A stretch of 64,000 nt of DNA, taken from contig NC_070561.1 of assembly GCF_026914185.1 (NCBI RefSeq), positions 5,766,001 through 5,830,000 of the forward strand, in the 5' to 3' direction. The DNA is from Puccinia triticina (taxonomy: Eukaryota; Basidiomycota; Pucciniomycetes; Pucciniales; Pucciniaceae). The translations under genes were made by a program, and so were the position numbers. Positions 9,914 to 20,212 of this stretch are shown one piece after another. Below the pieces are notes generated by a model. That model was given only the letters and a program-made list of their open reading frames with translations, searched no databases and was not told the DNA's origin. Position 1 is the first letter of the stretch. Each line of letters begins with the position of its first letter.

Positions 9914-12489
9914 TCAACCCATCATATTTCTCATCAGTAACTGAGCACATTCGTAATTCTCATTTCCCCCCAATGGTACACTGAGCCTATAGTGAATGCA
10001 AACACAAAATATAAATTCATAGTCACTTACAGTGCAAGCTCCCCTTTCCTCTTCTGTACCTGGTAGATATTCATTTCCAGACTTCCTCTCAGATAGTATC
10101 AATAGACATGAACTGGATGTGCCTGTCCCAAGCGGTAAAGTCAATCAATGGCTTGGGTTTCTGCTGCGGGGTTCCAACCTGGCTCCTAAATAATGTATTA
10201 TTATCAGATTTTTCCTTTATACATGTAACACAATGCCTATGACTTGCCATCATGTACACATTCTGTGCACAACGTAAATCAATTCCTACCCCAGCAGCTT
10301 GGATTGAGGCCAAAAGAACATTGCATTCTTTGTTGATTCAAAAATTTTTCAGATTTTCATTGCGCCTTTTAATAGTCTGTTCCCCAGTAAGCCAGGTTGA
10401 TTGAATATCATTCTCCTCAAGTGCACGTTCAATACTTCAAGGTGAGATCAGCATCTGCAGCTTTCTACTGTAATTTTGTGAAATTAAAATTCACTTACAT
10501 TCCCAGAAAACCAGTAAAGCTGGAAAAAACCACCGCCTTTGTCCTTTCAACTCCTTGAACTCCTCGCAAAAACAACTTGAGATTCTCAACTAGGTGGATG
10601 ATCTTTCCAAAATCTTGCCATCGCCATTCAGGTTGGAAGTGTATCTCTGATCGTGCAAATAACGGATGATTGCAAAATTGGCAAAGCATTGTTAACTGTT
10701 TGAAAAACTCCGAAGAATCCCATCTCTCCCCCGCCGCTCGTAACCTTCCAAAAAGTTGGATAAAAGACTGGTGCAAATTTTTCAACATATCCTCCCATTC
10801 TGAGCTGATGTTCACTACAACACATTTCTCAACTTTTTCTGGTAGATTCAACAAAACGTCCTTGGTTCTTCTCAAACAAATTGCTTCCATCAGTCTATTC
10901 AAGCTTTTGATTGCCTCTCGAGATCCAACATTCATTTGAGGAACCAGACAGCTCTTCCAGACCCATTCTTCGCTCCAAGGATATATTTTCAATAGTGTGA
11001 TCAAGCTTTGCAAGTCAGTCAATCTGTTTTGGACAGGTGTCCCCGTTAAGCAAAGAACAAACTGGTACTGAAGGTTATGGATGCTTTGGGTTCGGTTGGT
11101 TTCTGGATTCCTTATCAAACTATCATCATGCAGAAATATGAATCAGAACCAAGTCCAAAGCTCATTCACATGAATTATTTCACTTACTGTGCTTTGTCCA
11201 AGACAATCCTGAACCAAAATATGCCCAGAGATTCAATGTTAATCTGGTTGGTATGTTTCTTGTTACCGCTTGTCCCAATCATTTCGTAAGTTGTCAAGAC
11301 ATGCATTGCAGACTGCAGGTCTTCTTTCAATAATTTTTTCCGATCATCTCCGTGGAATACCTTGTAATTTATTGCGTGATCTCTGAAATGAAGACTGATT
11401 TTGTTTTGCCAATTTGACAGGGTTGCTAGAGGGCAGATGACTAAAGTAGCAGCTGATCGTGTGTTGGTATTACCGTCTCGAAAGCTCTTTCCTTTGTTAA
11501 TTGTCGCCAGAATGAATGCAAGTGTTGTCAACGTCTTTCCTAATCCCATATCGTCAGCTATTATTGATCCTCGGGACCTTTGGTGATTGTGGGAATTCGT
11601 CTCGCTAGAATTAGACTCGACATCGAAGCGATCACGAAGCCAGGCATTATCATTGTGGTACCACAAGGCTTCTGGCTCGTGATTTTCTGGGTCCTCATTC
11701 TTCAGGAGGAATTCTAGGGCGGATAGCTGATGTGTTTTCATATCTGTTTGGCACTGTTGAAGTGATGCCAAAAGCCAAGGGGGTAGTCTGGAGTTCGAGC
11801 CATCTGAAGTGGTTTGAGACGTTAATTGTGGAATTTCAAAGAAAACAGCTGGGTTGTAGTTCCAGATTGGGATGAGATCCACGTTTGCAGTTTTGAAGGC
11901 TAATTCTACTTGAGCTATGTTTTCCAAACGGCTGAAGACGCAGCCCCTGAGCTGAGGCTCTATGCAATTCTTTTTCACAAGAAAGGCACACAAATTAACA
12001 AGGGAAACATTGTTGGGGGGGGATATCTCGATTTGGTACTGGAGTTGAACAGCTTGAAACTGGTCCTAACAGGGGACCTAGATGGCGACTTTGGTTTTCA
12101 CTGAGATCACCAAACCTATTCTGTGGTGCACAATATACATGAACTCGATGGTGCCCACGTTGAAGGAAGGCTACCTGAGGGACATCAGAGGTCAGGCCAA
12201 AAGGACTAGAAGAAGATAAAGATATGATAAATTGGCCAAGGCAGAAAGTTGAAGACATGCTTGGAGAGCAATGGATAATTCAATTGTTTTTTGTGGTAAA
12301 GACAGGAACTGAGAAAAACAAGCAAGGAGGTTGTCTCCTTTCCATATATTGGGGCAATCCAACCCCAAGAATATTATTGACCATGATGATATCCTAAAAT
12401 CTATCGTTAGCTTTGTTTGGTCCTTGTATTTGGGCTCCTCACCATCACATACTGGAACAATGTGTGGTGAAATGCTATTAGAAGACATC
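9914..12489 (-). pseudogene. SNF2-family (Rad5/Rad16-like) helicase pseudogene
   Basis: SNF2 motifs occur in order on the minus strand: ADDMGLGKT (Walker A, near 11545), TLVICPLATLSNWQNK, DKAH assembled across an intron at 11120-11187, LCLTGTPVQNRLTDL, LEAICLRRTKD-type block, VVFSSFTGFLG, LLASIQAAGVGIDLR, then EPGWNPAAETQAID and NIYQVQKRKGEL. The upstream part (HVYCAPQNRFGD, EPQLRGCVFSRLENI) is also coding. Lesions: a frame break at an 8-base C run near 12014-12021; three in-frame TGA codons (10340-10338, 10143-10141, 10101-10099), the last two exactly where Arg is expected (QAID-R-LYRLGQ, VHVY-R-YY); and the Walker B Glu replaced by Lys (DEAH to DKAH). No RING finger was seen. Such proteins remodel chromatin or act in repair; this copy should be dead. 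Confidence 0.85.
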
Positions 12490-12503
12490 GATTGGATCTG
12501 CAA

Positions 12504-13540
12504 AAAACATGCTTCAAGGTAAAGATATCAAAACACTGAAATCATTAGCCCTGTCCCTCAGACAAATATCAAATCTCTCAGAGACCTATGCGCAATCATG
12601 TCTTTCTGAATTATTTGTAAATTGGTAAGATTATGTTGTAAAAATATGTACGTTACACACATTTTTTTGCTTGATGTGATATGCTGAGTACCAATTCATA
12701 AGATTGGGGCCAAAAGCACAATTATTTCATATGGTAGAAACTATAATTTTAGTTAAACTTGTCTAGCCATCAAGTAATTGTAGTTAGCTTTGTAATTTTG
12801 AAAATGTGTATCCAAATGTCAAAACAAAACGCTTTGCCAGAAGGGATTTTAACTCTGCCTGTTGTTTTGCAAAGTAAACATGTTGAAAGGTACTTTAAGG
12901 CATTTTTTGGAGGTTTATTGGATAAGATTATTTATGATTGAGTTGAACTAGAATCTAACATTATTTCAACATAAGCTCTTGCTGAATTAGCTTTCAATAT
13001 AATTTAAACCTTTTTCCATTTGGCCTAAACTTCCACTTAGGAACTGAATGAGTTATGTTTATTAACTCCCACTCAACTTCTGGCACAATTCACACTCACT
13101 TACAACTCAATTCTGGTAAAAGTTCCAACCCACTTCTGAATCACTTCCCGTCCACTTCTGAATCACTTCCACATAACTCCCAACACAATTCTCATTCACT
13201 TCTGAATCATTTACTAATCACTTCCTAATGCACATGTGACTAACATCAGACCTGAATCAACATAAAATTACACTCTGGCACTCTCCGGAGAGTGCGTCAA
13301 AGTCTCCCCTGGTGTTATACTTTGTATTTCTGGATGCAGTGGCAGGATTCCTGCATGTCCCACTCAAGAAGCCCTGTGACTGAGCACCGTGACCTGACCA
13401 ATTGCACAATCTCTTGCCCCCTCTGATCAAGAATGAAGAAGAGGCTAGTCATTCCCCTCCTGATCTCACTTTTTTCCCAATGTTTGATTCAATGTCATTC
13501 CACCATACTTATTGGACCATCCTTTTGTGATAGTACTTCC
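12504..13540. other. Intergenic, degenerate CACTTCTGAATCA repeats
   Basis: No gene is supported. Between about 13080 and 13230 a loose tandem repeat based on CACTTCTGAATCACTTCC recurs several times with variation. The remainder is AT-rich and featureless to the eye. Confidence 0.4.
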
Positions 13541-13544
13541 ACAG

Positions 13545-13703
13545 GTCAAGGGCAGCAAGCCTCACATTGGCCAATTCAATGCTTATCATGACAAGATTAA
13601 GGCCAAGCTTGGTAAGATCTGCAAAGAAATCCTAGAGGTCCTCAACAGCCACCTCATCAAATCAGCCGAGTCGAGTGAGAGAAAGGAGTTCTGCCAGAAA
13701 ATG
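13545..13703 (+). pseudogene. 14-3-3 protein fragment, middle region
   Basis: After a good acceptor (CTTCCACAG at 13536-13544) the frame reads KGSKPHIGQFNAYHDKIKAK, then GKICKEILEVLNSHLIKSAE and SSERKEFCQKM. This matches the 14-3-3 helix region whose usual form has an Arg/Lys-rich YR.KIE.EL..IC..IL..L, LIP.A..GESKVFY.KM. Immediately after KM the similarity stops (GDYHRYLAEF is absent) and a stop follows at 13743. 14-3-3 proteins are dimeric phosphoserine-binding adaptors. Only about 53 residues remain, so this is a gene fragment. Confidence 0.7.
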
Positions 13704-13983
13704 TTGGTGAAGCACCCCTTCCGTTCTCAAACAATCCTGAGCTGATTGAAAATCGGTGTGTGGCTGGTGAACCGTTGACAGGATGTCTCATCCATTGCCA
13801 CTGTCCTCACGGAGCAGGACATGTGGGTTGCGGGCACTAGAGAGGACGATGAGGGAGGGCAGGAACTGAAGAGCTTTGAGGGCCTTGTTGTAAACCCCCC
13901 TCCTCCCTTGGGGTTCACAAAAGGTTACCAAGCCCTGTCACAAGCTTGTACTTAGTCTGAGCTCTTCCCCTTCCCTGATTCAA

Positions 13984-14095
13984 TAGAGAACTGACTTCTC
14001 TCTGGATCAGGTAAGCTCACTCCCTTGACTTGTCATTCTCTCTTCTTGTTTTCTCTTTGTCCCTCACAGAGAGAACTGACTTCTCTCTGGATCAG
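13984..14095 (+). repeat. Short duplicated segment between the 14-3-3 fragments
   Basis: GAGAACTGACTTCTCTCTGG occurs twice, about 85 bp apart, followed each time by ATCAG. The first copy is followed by GTAAG and the second is preceded by CCTCACAG, so the interval looks like an intron flanked by direct repeats. Confidence 0.5.
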
Positions 14096-14471
14096 TTGCA
14101 ATCAAAACCCCGAGTTTGGTCCTAGAAGTCTCTCTCCGCGCTCTGTGTCCCTGCTCCTTTGTTGTTGGCTCTAGTGAAGGGATTGAACCCTTACATTTGT
14201 TCTGCTTTTTTCTGGGGCGCTTGACTATTGGACCCAATTGAGGAAGAACACGTGGCGGTAAGATGCAGCTGCTTGGCTACCAGGCGGAGCCGCTTTAACA
14301 CCTCCGTGCTGTTTGTTAATTTCTCCCATCTGCGACTCTTCCCGTTTGGTTGGATCCCTAGGGAGTAGCCGTTTGAACCTAACCTCTTGCTTGCTTAATG
14401 CTTGATTGCTTTCTTGCTCCCCTGGACCCCCATTTGCCAACAGCACACCTCTGTCGTTCAGAACCGTCGTG

Positions 14472-14564
14472 CCTGATAGGGGTTGCCGACTTGCCAAGCA
14501 AGTTTATGACAATGTCATTGCCGAGCTTGAAACACTGAGTGCGCAGAGCTACAAGGACTCCACC
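14472..14564 (+). pseudogene. 14-3-3 protein fragment, C-terminal region
   Basis: The plus strand reads [14 protein letters not shown], then [17 protein letters not shown]. This matches the C-terminal 14-3-3 helices (SP.RAC.LAK.AFD.AIAELDTLSE.SYKDST). The following LIMQLLRDNLTLW block is missing; the frame instead runs to an unrelated stop at 14594. Same strand and same order as the fragment at 13545, so both derive from one broken gene with about 770 bp of unrelated or decayed sequence between them. Confidence 0.75.
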
Positions 14565-14569
14565 TGCAT

Positions 14570-15411
14570 ACCCAACCGCAAAACCCATGAGTAACCCCAT
14601 CCCATCTCGCAACAAATACCACCTAGACATCCTCTCACCACTCGCCCTTTCCCAGTGTTGGCCGACCAAACTGCCGCTATCTAAAAGAATGACCAGACCA
14701 CCGCTGCCTGTGTCCTGAACACATGCAACATCGTTGCGAACCCCTCCTCAAGTAAGCCCCTGAGACACATCCCTATCCCATGCCTCACAGCTGACCCCAA
14801 GCGCCCTTTAACAGCTTTCCACGGCTACTTATGTTGAATACACCCCCAACACAAAAGGTGACAACGGTACCCTTGGTACTGTCATCACAAATCCCGTACA
14901 GTGTGATGACAGCTACAATTTCAACATGACCGAACCCAAAACCCCTTACTGTGACTGATTCCCCAAACCTGACTGTTTTCCTTTTCAAGCTGAACATTCA
15001 CCGCACGTATTCTAGTGTGCTCGACCAAGAGACAGATGACCTACTCTTGCGAAATGGATCTTGCACAATGGAGAAAGAGGTAAGCTACATGCTCATTAAC
15101 CATAGCCATGATCACAACAACTGACTGATTGTCATCACATCCACCCCAGCAAGGCGAGCAAAAGAGCGGTGGTGAAGAAGCTGTGCTGCATTTTTAAGTT
15201 AAGTAAATAGGTGGGGCGAACAGACGGTCAGTCAGACCGACTTCGAGTTGTGGAGTGGTGAGTGAAAGAGTGAGTGAGTTGGTGAGTGAGTGCAGTGGGT
15301 TGCTGGCTGGTGAGCTGGTTGGAGGCCCACAGTCAATGGTCTTATGTACTCCTTGACGTGGCTTCCAATACCAAAGATATTCTTTCTTTTTTTTCGCTGT
15401 TTCATCCAGAA
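14570..15411. other. Intergenic, nothing recognised
   Basis: No supported gene. Contains a GAGTGAGTGAG-type simple stretch near 15255-15300. Confidence 0.35.
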
Positions 15412-15790
15412 AAATATGTCTTGCAAAGTTGTGATATTTAATGCAAAAATCAAATTTTGCTTCACAATTCTACACTTTTGCAAATAATTTGCATGTCATG
15501 CAACCACAAGTCTTGCAAAATTTCCTCTTTGACACACAATTTGTATTTTTGCATAACATATATTGCTTGCATGCTTTATAGCTTGCAAAAAAATGTCCTG
15601 CAAAACTGCTGCACGCAAGACCTAGAAAGAGTTTTACATGACTTAATTTGCAAGAAATATTCTTGCATGATATTATATTTGACCAAAGGAATGCAAAATT
15701 ACAAAAGACCTGGGTCTTGTTGGAATTTTGCATGTCATGAGATTTGCAAGCTATATGTCATGCAAAAAATGACTTGCAAAATTGTGATAC
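15412..15790. repeat. TGCAAAA-rich repeat block
   Basis: AT-rich block in which TTGCAAAA, TGCAAAAT and their complements recur every 15-40 bp. It begins with CTTGCAAAGTTGTGATA and ends with CTTGCAAAATTGTGATA, so it has near-identical direct ends. It abuts the truncated 3' end of Gypsy-A. Not coding in any convincing way. Confidence 0.55.
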
Positions 15791-17010
15791 CCCCTTCTAC
15801 AGCATTCCTTCCATGTAAAGCTTTCACAAGGAATGGTCCAGTAAATGAGTCTCTCATCTTCTTAGGGCCAGACAGGTTGTTGAAGTTTGCTGCGGATATC
15901 AGGACTTTATCACCAACTTTAAAGGATGGTTCTTTGTGAGTCTTGTCCCATCTTTCTTTGTTGTAAGAGGTAGCTTCTGTTATGCATTGTTCAGCATGTT
16001 TTCTTGCCTCTCTCAAAGATTTTGCCATAGGCAAGAGCAGTAGGATGAATGTCTACAGAGTCTTGTTTCAAGAAATTTTTGGGAAGGTTTGGGATTCAGC
16101 CTTTCTCCAGGATGGCAGGAGGTTTTCCAGTGGTTGAATTTATGCTGGTGCAATATGCTAGCTCAAGGATTGGTAGAATTGAAACCCAGTCATGAGTGTA
16201 TCCATCATTGTCTTTGAATTCTAGACCATATGCACGAAACCTCCTGATCATATCTTCAAGTGTTTGAATCATTCTTTCAGCTAATCCATCAGTCTGGGGG
16301 TGATAAGCAGTGGGGAAGGAGAACTGTTTTCCTAGCATACTATGTAAACCAGTCCAGAATTCAGATGTGAACTTGCACTGCCAGCAGAATTGGCTGGGCT
16401 GAGTTTATCCTAGTTAAACTGGGATTCACTCAACCAATTTAAACTTGGTTGATCTCAACTGATGCAATTTAAATCCAAGGGACCCCCCTTAGTTTTATAT
16501 TTCATTGCTTGAGATTAACCCATTTTAAATTGGTTGACTCCATCCCAGTTAAACTGGGATGACTTCAACCTAGCCAAATATGCTAGCAGTGTTGGGATCT
16601 CTGTCAGAGATGATGATTCTGGGGATTCCAGTTCTAGGCAGCACTCTGTTCCAAAATAGTATGGCAGTGTCCATGGCAGAGTCATCCTTGAAGCAGGGTA
16701 CAAATATGGGGGTCTTAGAGTATCTGTCTACTATTACTAGACAAGCATTGAAACTAGCAGCTCCTCCAGGAGACAAGGAAGTTACCCAATCCATGTTAAT
16801 CACATCCCATGGCTTTGAAGGTTCTTCAATTTTCATGATCAGTCCAAATCTCTTGCCTGTGGCTTTATTTGCTTTCTGGAATCTATCACAGGAAGAGCAG
16901 TATTCACCAGTGTCTTGTCTCCAATCATCCCACCAAAAAGTATCAGCTACTTTCTCCAAAGTCTTGTCTTCAGAAAGATGACCAGAGTAGACACTGTCAT
17001 GGCATTCATG
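15791..17010 (-). pseudogene. Gypsy-A integrase, split by a MITE
   Basis: HHCC-type and core integrase blocks are readable: YCSSCDRFQKANKATGKRFG, INMDWVTSLSPGG (first Asp), [22 protein letters not shown] (second Asp), then, after a 216-bp insertion, [20 protein letters not shown] (catalytic Glu) and DKTHKEPSFKVGDKVLIS. The family inserts retrotransposon cDNA into chromosomes. The copy is interrupted at SDRDP by the MITE and lacks its C-terminal end. Confidence 0.85.
16376..16591. mobile_element. 216-bp CACTG-ended MITE (CACTA type)
   Basis: Compared with the intact copy in Gypsy-B, exactly 216 bp plus a 3-bp duplication (TTG at 16373-16375 and 16592-16594) are added within the integrase gene. 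The ends are inverted: CACTGCCAGCAGAATTGGCT at the left and the complement of CACTGCTAGCATATTTGGCT at the right, and similarity continues inward over about 65 bp (both arms contain GTTAAACTGGGAT). CACTA/CACTG ends with a 3-bp target duplication are typical of the EnSpm/CACTA superfamily. No coding capacity, so it needs a transposase in trans. Confidence 0.9.
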
Positions 17011-17034
17011 TAAGATAGTGTTGATGCTTTCTTT

Positions 17035-17088
17035 GTCAGCTAGGACTAGGACAGAATTACTTGTCAGCTAGGACTAGGACAGAATTAT
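17035..17088. repeat. 27-bp tandem duplication in Gypsy-A pol
   Basis: TGTCAGCTAGGACTAGGACA plus GAATTA occurs twice in direct succession. The Gypsy-B copy has it once, so the duplication is private to Gypsy-A. Confidence 0.7.
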
Positions 17089-18483
17089 GTTTTTCTCTGA
17101 AGTAGATGAGGCCATAAGATATACAGAATCTTCCTTCCTCATATAGCTTTCTCCAAAGATCTTGCAGGGGTTTTTCATCTGGGCATCTTTAGCATCTTTC
17201 AACAAAAGCTCAGACAATATAACAGTGTTTTTATCTTGCTTGTAACCTTCTCTCCATGAGTCAAAGATCTCATTCTTGAAAGCAGAGACATGTATGCCCA
17301 TGATGGGGAATCTATCATCATCTTTGTCTTCTGGGTCATAAGCAGGGTTACTAGGATCATTTGGCAAAGCCCATCTGCTAAGTCCATCAGAACTCTTGTG
17401 AATATTCTCATCTCTGTGGATTATGGTCATGTTGCCTCTGTATGCCTGAATGGCAATCTGCCACCTGAGCATGTGTCTGTTGGGAATCTTCATGTTCAGC
17501 AGTGATCTCAAAGCTGTGCAATCTGTTACAACATGAAATACACTGCCATCCAAGTAGTAATGCAGTTTCTCTAGGGCCCAAACAAGGCATAAACATTCAA
17601 GTTGGCTGGCACCATATCTTGTTTCACTGTCCTTCAGTTGTCTGGATATGAAAACAATAGGTCCCTCTTTTCTTACTCCATCAATGACTTGGACTTGATG
17701 TAAAGCAGCACCTAAACAAGTCATACTAGCATCTACATATAGTGTGAAAGGATGGGCCAAGTCAGGAAACAGTAGCAATGGATCTGTGGTCAGTTTCTCT
17801 TTTAACAAGTTGTATGCTACTATCCTATGATGAGTCATCTCATATATGACATCAATCCTTGTAAGCTCAGTTAGAGGTTTTGCTATCTCTGCAAACTTCT
17901 CAATGTGTTGTCTGTAGTAACCATCAAAACCAAGAAAGGATTGCATTTCTTTCCTACAACTAGGCACAGGCTTTTGGAGGACAGCAGATACTTTGTTCTG
18001 GTCTATTCCTATGGCAATTCCAGAGACAAGATGGCCTAGAGCTTTGATCTGATCAAATCCAAAGTTACACTTCTTCAGGAAGATTTTCATGTTCATGTTG
18101 ATGACAACTTTCAGTATCCTGTCTATCCTATTGAGGTGTTCTTCCCAAGTGTTGGACATAATGATGATATCATCAATGTAGATAATGACCCACTTCTCAT
18201 CAATTTCTTTTCTGAACTCAATGTTCATCATTCTCTGGAAATGAGAGGGGGCATTCTTGATCCCAAAGGGCATTCTCAGGTATTCATAGATTCCTTTGTG
18301 CATAATAATCCTGAGTAGGTGTCTGGAATCTTCTGCAATGACATTCTGGTGAAAACCTTTGAGTACATCCATACTAGTCAAGTACTTAGCTTTGGCTAGG
18401 TTGTTCAGAGTTTCACTGATCTTGGGAATGGGATACCTGTCTGAAGCAGTATAGGAGTTCAAAGCTCTGAAGTCTCCTACCAT
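17074..18483 (-). CDS. Gypsy-A reverse transcriptase-RNase H fragment
   Basis: Open fragment of 469 codons. The RT blocks are [35 protein letters not shown] (usual FHQ-IPI replaced by NVI), [19 protein letters not shown] and the catalytic YIDDIIIMSN. RNase H follows with [43 protein letters not shown] and [15 protein letters not shown]. The enzyme copies element RNA into DNA and degrades the RNA strand. The start ATG is simply the first Met after an 80-bp deletion near 18515, not a natural start, so this is a piece of a gag-pol polyprotein. Confidence 0.9.
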   Translation of the reverse strand: MVGDFRALNSYTASDRYPIPKISETLNNLAKAKYLTSMDVLKGFHQNVIAEDSRHLLRIIMHKGIYEYLRMPFGIKNAPSHFQRMMNIEFRKEIDEKWVIIYIDDIIIMSNTWEEHLNRIDRILKVVINMNMKIFLKKCNFGFDQIKALGHLVSGIAIGIDQNKVSAVLQKPVPSCRKEMQSFLGFDGYYRQHIEKFAEIAKPLTELTRIDVIYEMTHHRIVAYNLLKEKLTTDPLLLFPDLAHPFTLYVDASMTCLGAALHQVQVIDGVRKEGPIVFISRQLKDSETRYGASQLECLCLVWALEKLHYYLDGSVFHVVTDCTALRSLLNMKIPNRHMLRWQIAIQAYRGNMTIIHRDENIHKSSDGLSRWALPNDPSNPAYDPEDKDDDRFPIMGIHVSAFKNEIFDSWREGYKQDKNTVILSELLLKDAKDAQMKNPCKIFGESYMRKEDSVYLMASSTSEKNIILS

Positions 18484-18496
18484 TCTGGACTTTCCA

Positions 18497-19324
18497 TTAT
18501 GCCAGGCAATGATTTAGGTTTACTAGCTCTTCAATATGTTGCTCAAGAGCTTCTCTGCTTTTGGGGCTGGCAGGATAAGGAGGTCTCCTGAGCAGAGGAG
18601 GATAGGGCCTCTCAGTTGTCAACTTGAGATGAACTCCATGGCCTTTAATGGCACCAAGGGGCTGATTGGTGTTAGAGAAGGCAAGGTTGTTATTGTAGAG
18701 GACTTCAAACAGCTTCTCTTTTTTGCTCAATGGTTAGCTTATCACTGAACTGGGCTTCACAAAGTTCTTCTGCAATAAATTGTTGCAGTTGGGGATTGGA
18801 CTTTTTTACAGCAGAGATTTCATTTGAAGGACTCATTTTTTCTAGTTGATGGGATTTAAAACTGAATTTCTTCCTCTTATTCTCATTCCCAATGTGTTCT
18901 CTGGACTCAATGAGGGCAGTAGTGAGATTATCTTTTCCAGTGAGATGAGCTTTTCCTCTATCAGGTTTACATTTCATCAGTCTAGCATCCTCTACATGGG
19001 AAGACTGGCAGGATTTGTCCCAGGTCTGAGGTTGATGAGTTTCAGCTTGGATTTCAGCAATGGAGTCGTCTTGGTTTATCTCACACTCTACAGCATGTGC
19101 TCCAAAATCAAAGTCAACTAAGGGATCATAATTGGCACCATTTCCATTGTCCATGGCAAGGATCATGTGGTTGGTTCTATGATTCTATTCTTCTTCATCT
19201 AGTTCTGATTCAGACTTTTGTGGCTCACCTTGATCTTCTCAATTGTCACTCTTGTGATCATCATCATCATCCATTCCTACATTATTGCTTCTGTTCTTCT
19301 TCTTAGGGAATTCCCTGGAGAAGT
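18497..19324 (-). pseudogene. Gypsy-A gag-pol linker remnant, protease missing
   Basis: Minus-strand reading gives PKKKNRSNNVGMDDDDD (just after the zinc knuckle, with stops), MILAMDNGNGANYDPLVDFD, DARLMKCKPDRGKAHLTGKD, then FIAEELCEAQFSDKLTIEQK and the RT entry region GHGVHLKLTTERPYPPLLRR. Where Gypsy-C has its aspartic protease ([12 protein letters not shown]), Gypsy-A passes directly from GKDNLTTAL to NENKRKKFSF, so about 110 codons including the protease are deleted. The right end is the junction with the solo LTR (target duplication GAAGT at 19320-19324). Confidence 0.75.
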
Positions 19325-19849
19325 TGATAAAATCAGGCTTAAAAGAAATAGATTTCAGTAAAGACAAATAAAAATGTAAATACAAAAAGAATGGGTTTTA
19401 CCTTAAAAGAAACAGGAAAAAAAGATAAGATGAGAACAGAACAGGAAACCACCACCACACACTAGGTTTTATGGCTAATAAAATAAGATAAAGTTAGATG
19501 ATGGAATACATGGTCAACAAGGATAATAACAAAGAGAATAAGAACCTATTGTTGAGCCGCCTAGACAGATGACCTCGACGAAATTCCCCAAGACGAAATT
19601 GATGATTTGAAATGTCTTGCCGGTTGAGAGATAGGTGTCGAGATGAGGAAGAAAAAGAAAGAGTGGTAAACTGGAATCGACAAAGGACGGTCAGCAGCGC
19701 TCTAGAATTGAAGCGTTCGCAGTGCGTCCACAACGTTGACGTCATAGTCCAAGTCCGTAAAGCGCACCGCGCACAAATCCGTAAAGCGCACCGCGCACAA
19801 ATCTGTAACATACACCACGCACACTGTAAGCTGCTCACCAATTCCAACA
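19325..19849 (-). mobile_element. 525-bp solo LTR inside Gypsy-A
   Basis: Flanked by the 5-bp duplication GAAGT (19320-19324, 19850-19854) and interrupting the Gypsy-A zinc-knuckle region, which is continuous across it in Gypsy-B. On the minus strand it begins TGTTGGAATTGGTGAGCAGC and ends TTTTATCA, the usual TG...CA form. No internal region remains, so it probably formed by LTR-LTR recombination. It contains a 24-bp tandem repeat. Confidence 0.85.
19753..19825. repeat. 24-bp tandem repeat in the solo LTR
   Basis: CCGTAAAGCGCACCGCGCAC plus AAAT is repeated nearly three times, the last copy diverged (TGTAACATACACCACGCAC). Confidence 0.75.
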
Positions 19850-19965
19850 GAAGTGACCACTTTGTTTGCAGAAATGACATATAAGTTTTTCCTTCTCAGG
19901 GGCAAAGATAGGATTCATTTTTGTAGAGAAGTCAGTTGGCTTGTCAGTTTTCTCAGCGGCAGGAT

Positions 19966-20197
19966 TGTTATGACATGTCATTTTAGGTATTACATTATCA
20001 TCACGGTTTTACATATTCCTATTACATCATCTCAGGTTTTATTACATGATTTCATTATGGTTTTATGTGTTTTCTTCTCACCAACCCAAGTACATAACTA
20101 CTTTGTATATATACTCTATTCACGGTGTAATCATATTCTTCCCTCTGGGGGAGTTTTTCCATCTCATCTCGCCGTATCCTGATATCTCTGCTCTTCA
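19966..20197 (+). repeat. Copia-1 5' LTR
   Basis: 232 bp, TG...CA. Contains TATATATA at 20106-20113, a likely TATA box for the element transcript. Confidence 0.9.
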
Positions 20198-20212
20198 GGT
20201 TATGAGCCCGCG
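20198..20212 (+). promoter_or_regulatory. Copia-1 primer-binding site (initiator tRNA-Met half-molecule)
   Basis: GGTTATGAGCCC directly follows the LTR. Its complement, GGGCTCATAACC, is the anticodon stem-loop of initiator tRNA-Met (CAT anticodon), so priming would use an internal tRNA fragment, as known for Drosophila copia. The same site occurs after the Copia-2 LTR. Confidence 0.75.

Noticed and set aside
14379..14669. Minus-strand frame with a hydrophobic segment (possible membrane protein)
   Set aside because: It is antisense to the 14-3-3 C-terminal fragment, which has clear family similarity.
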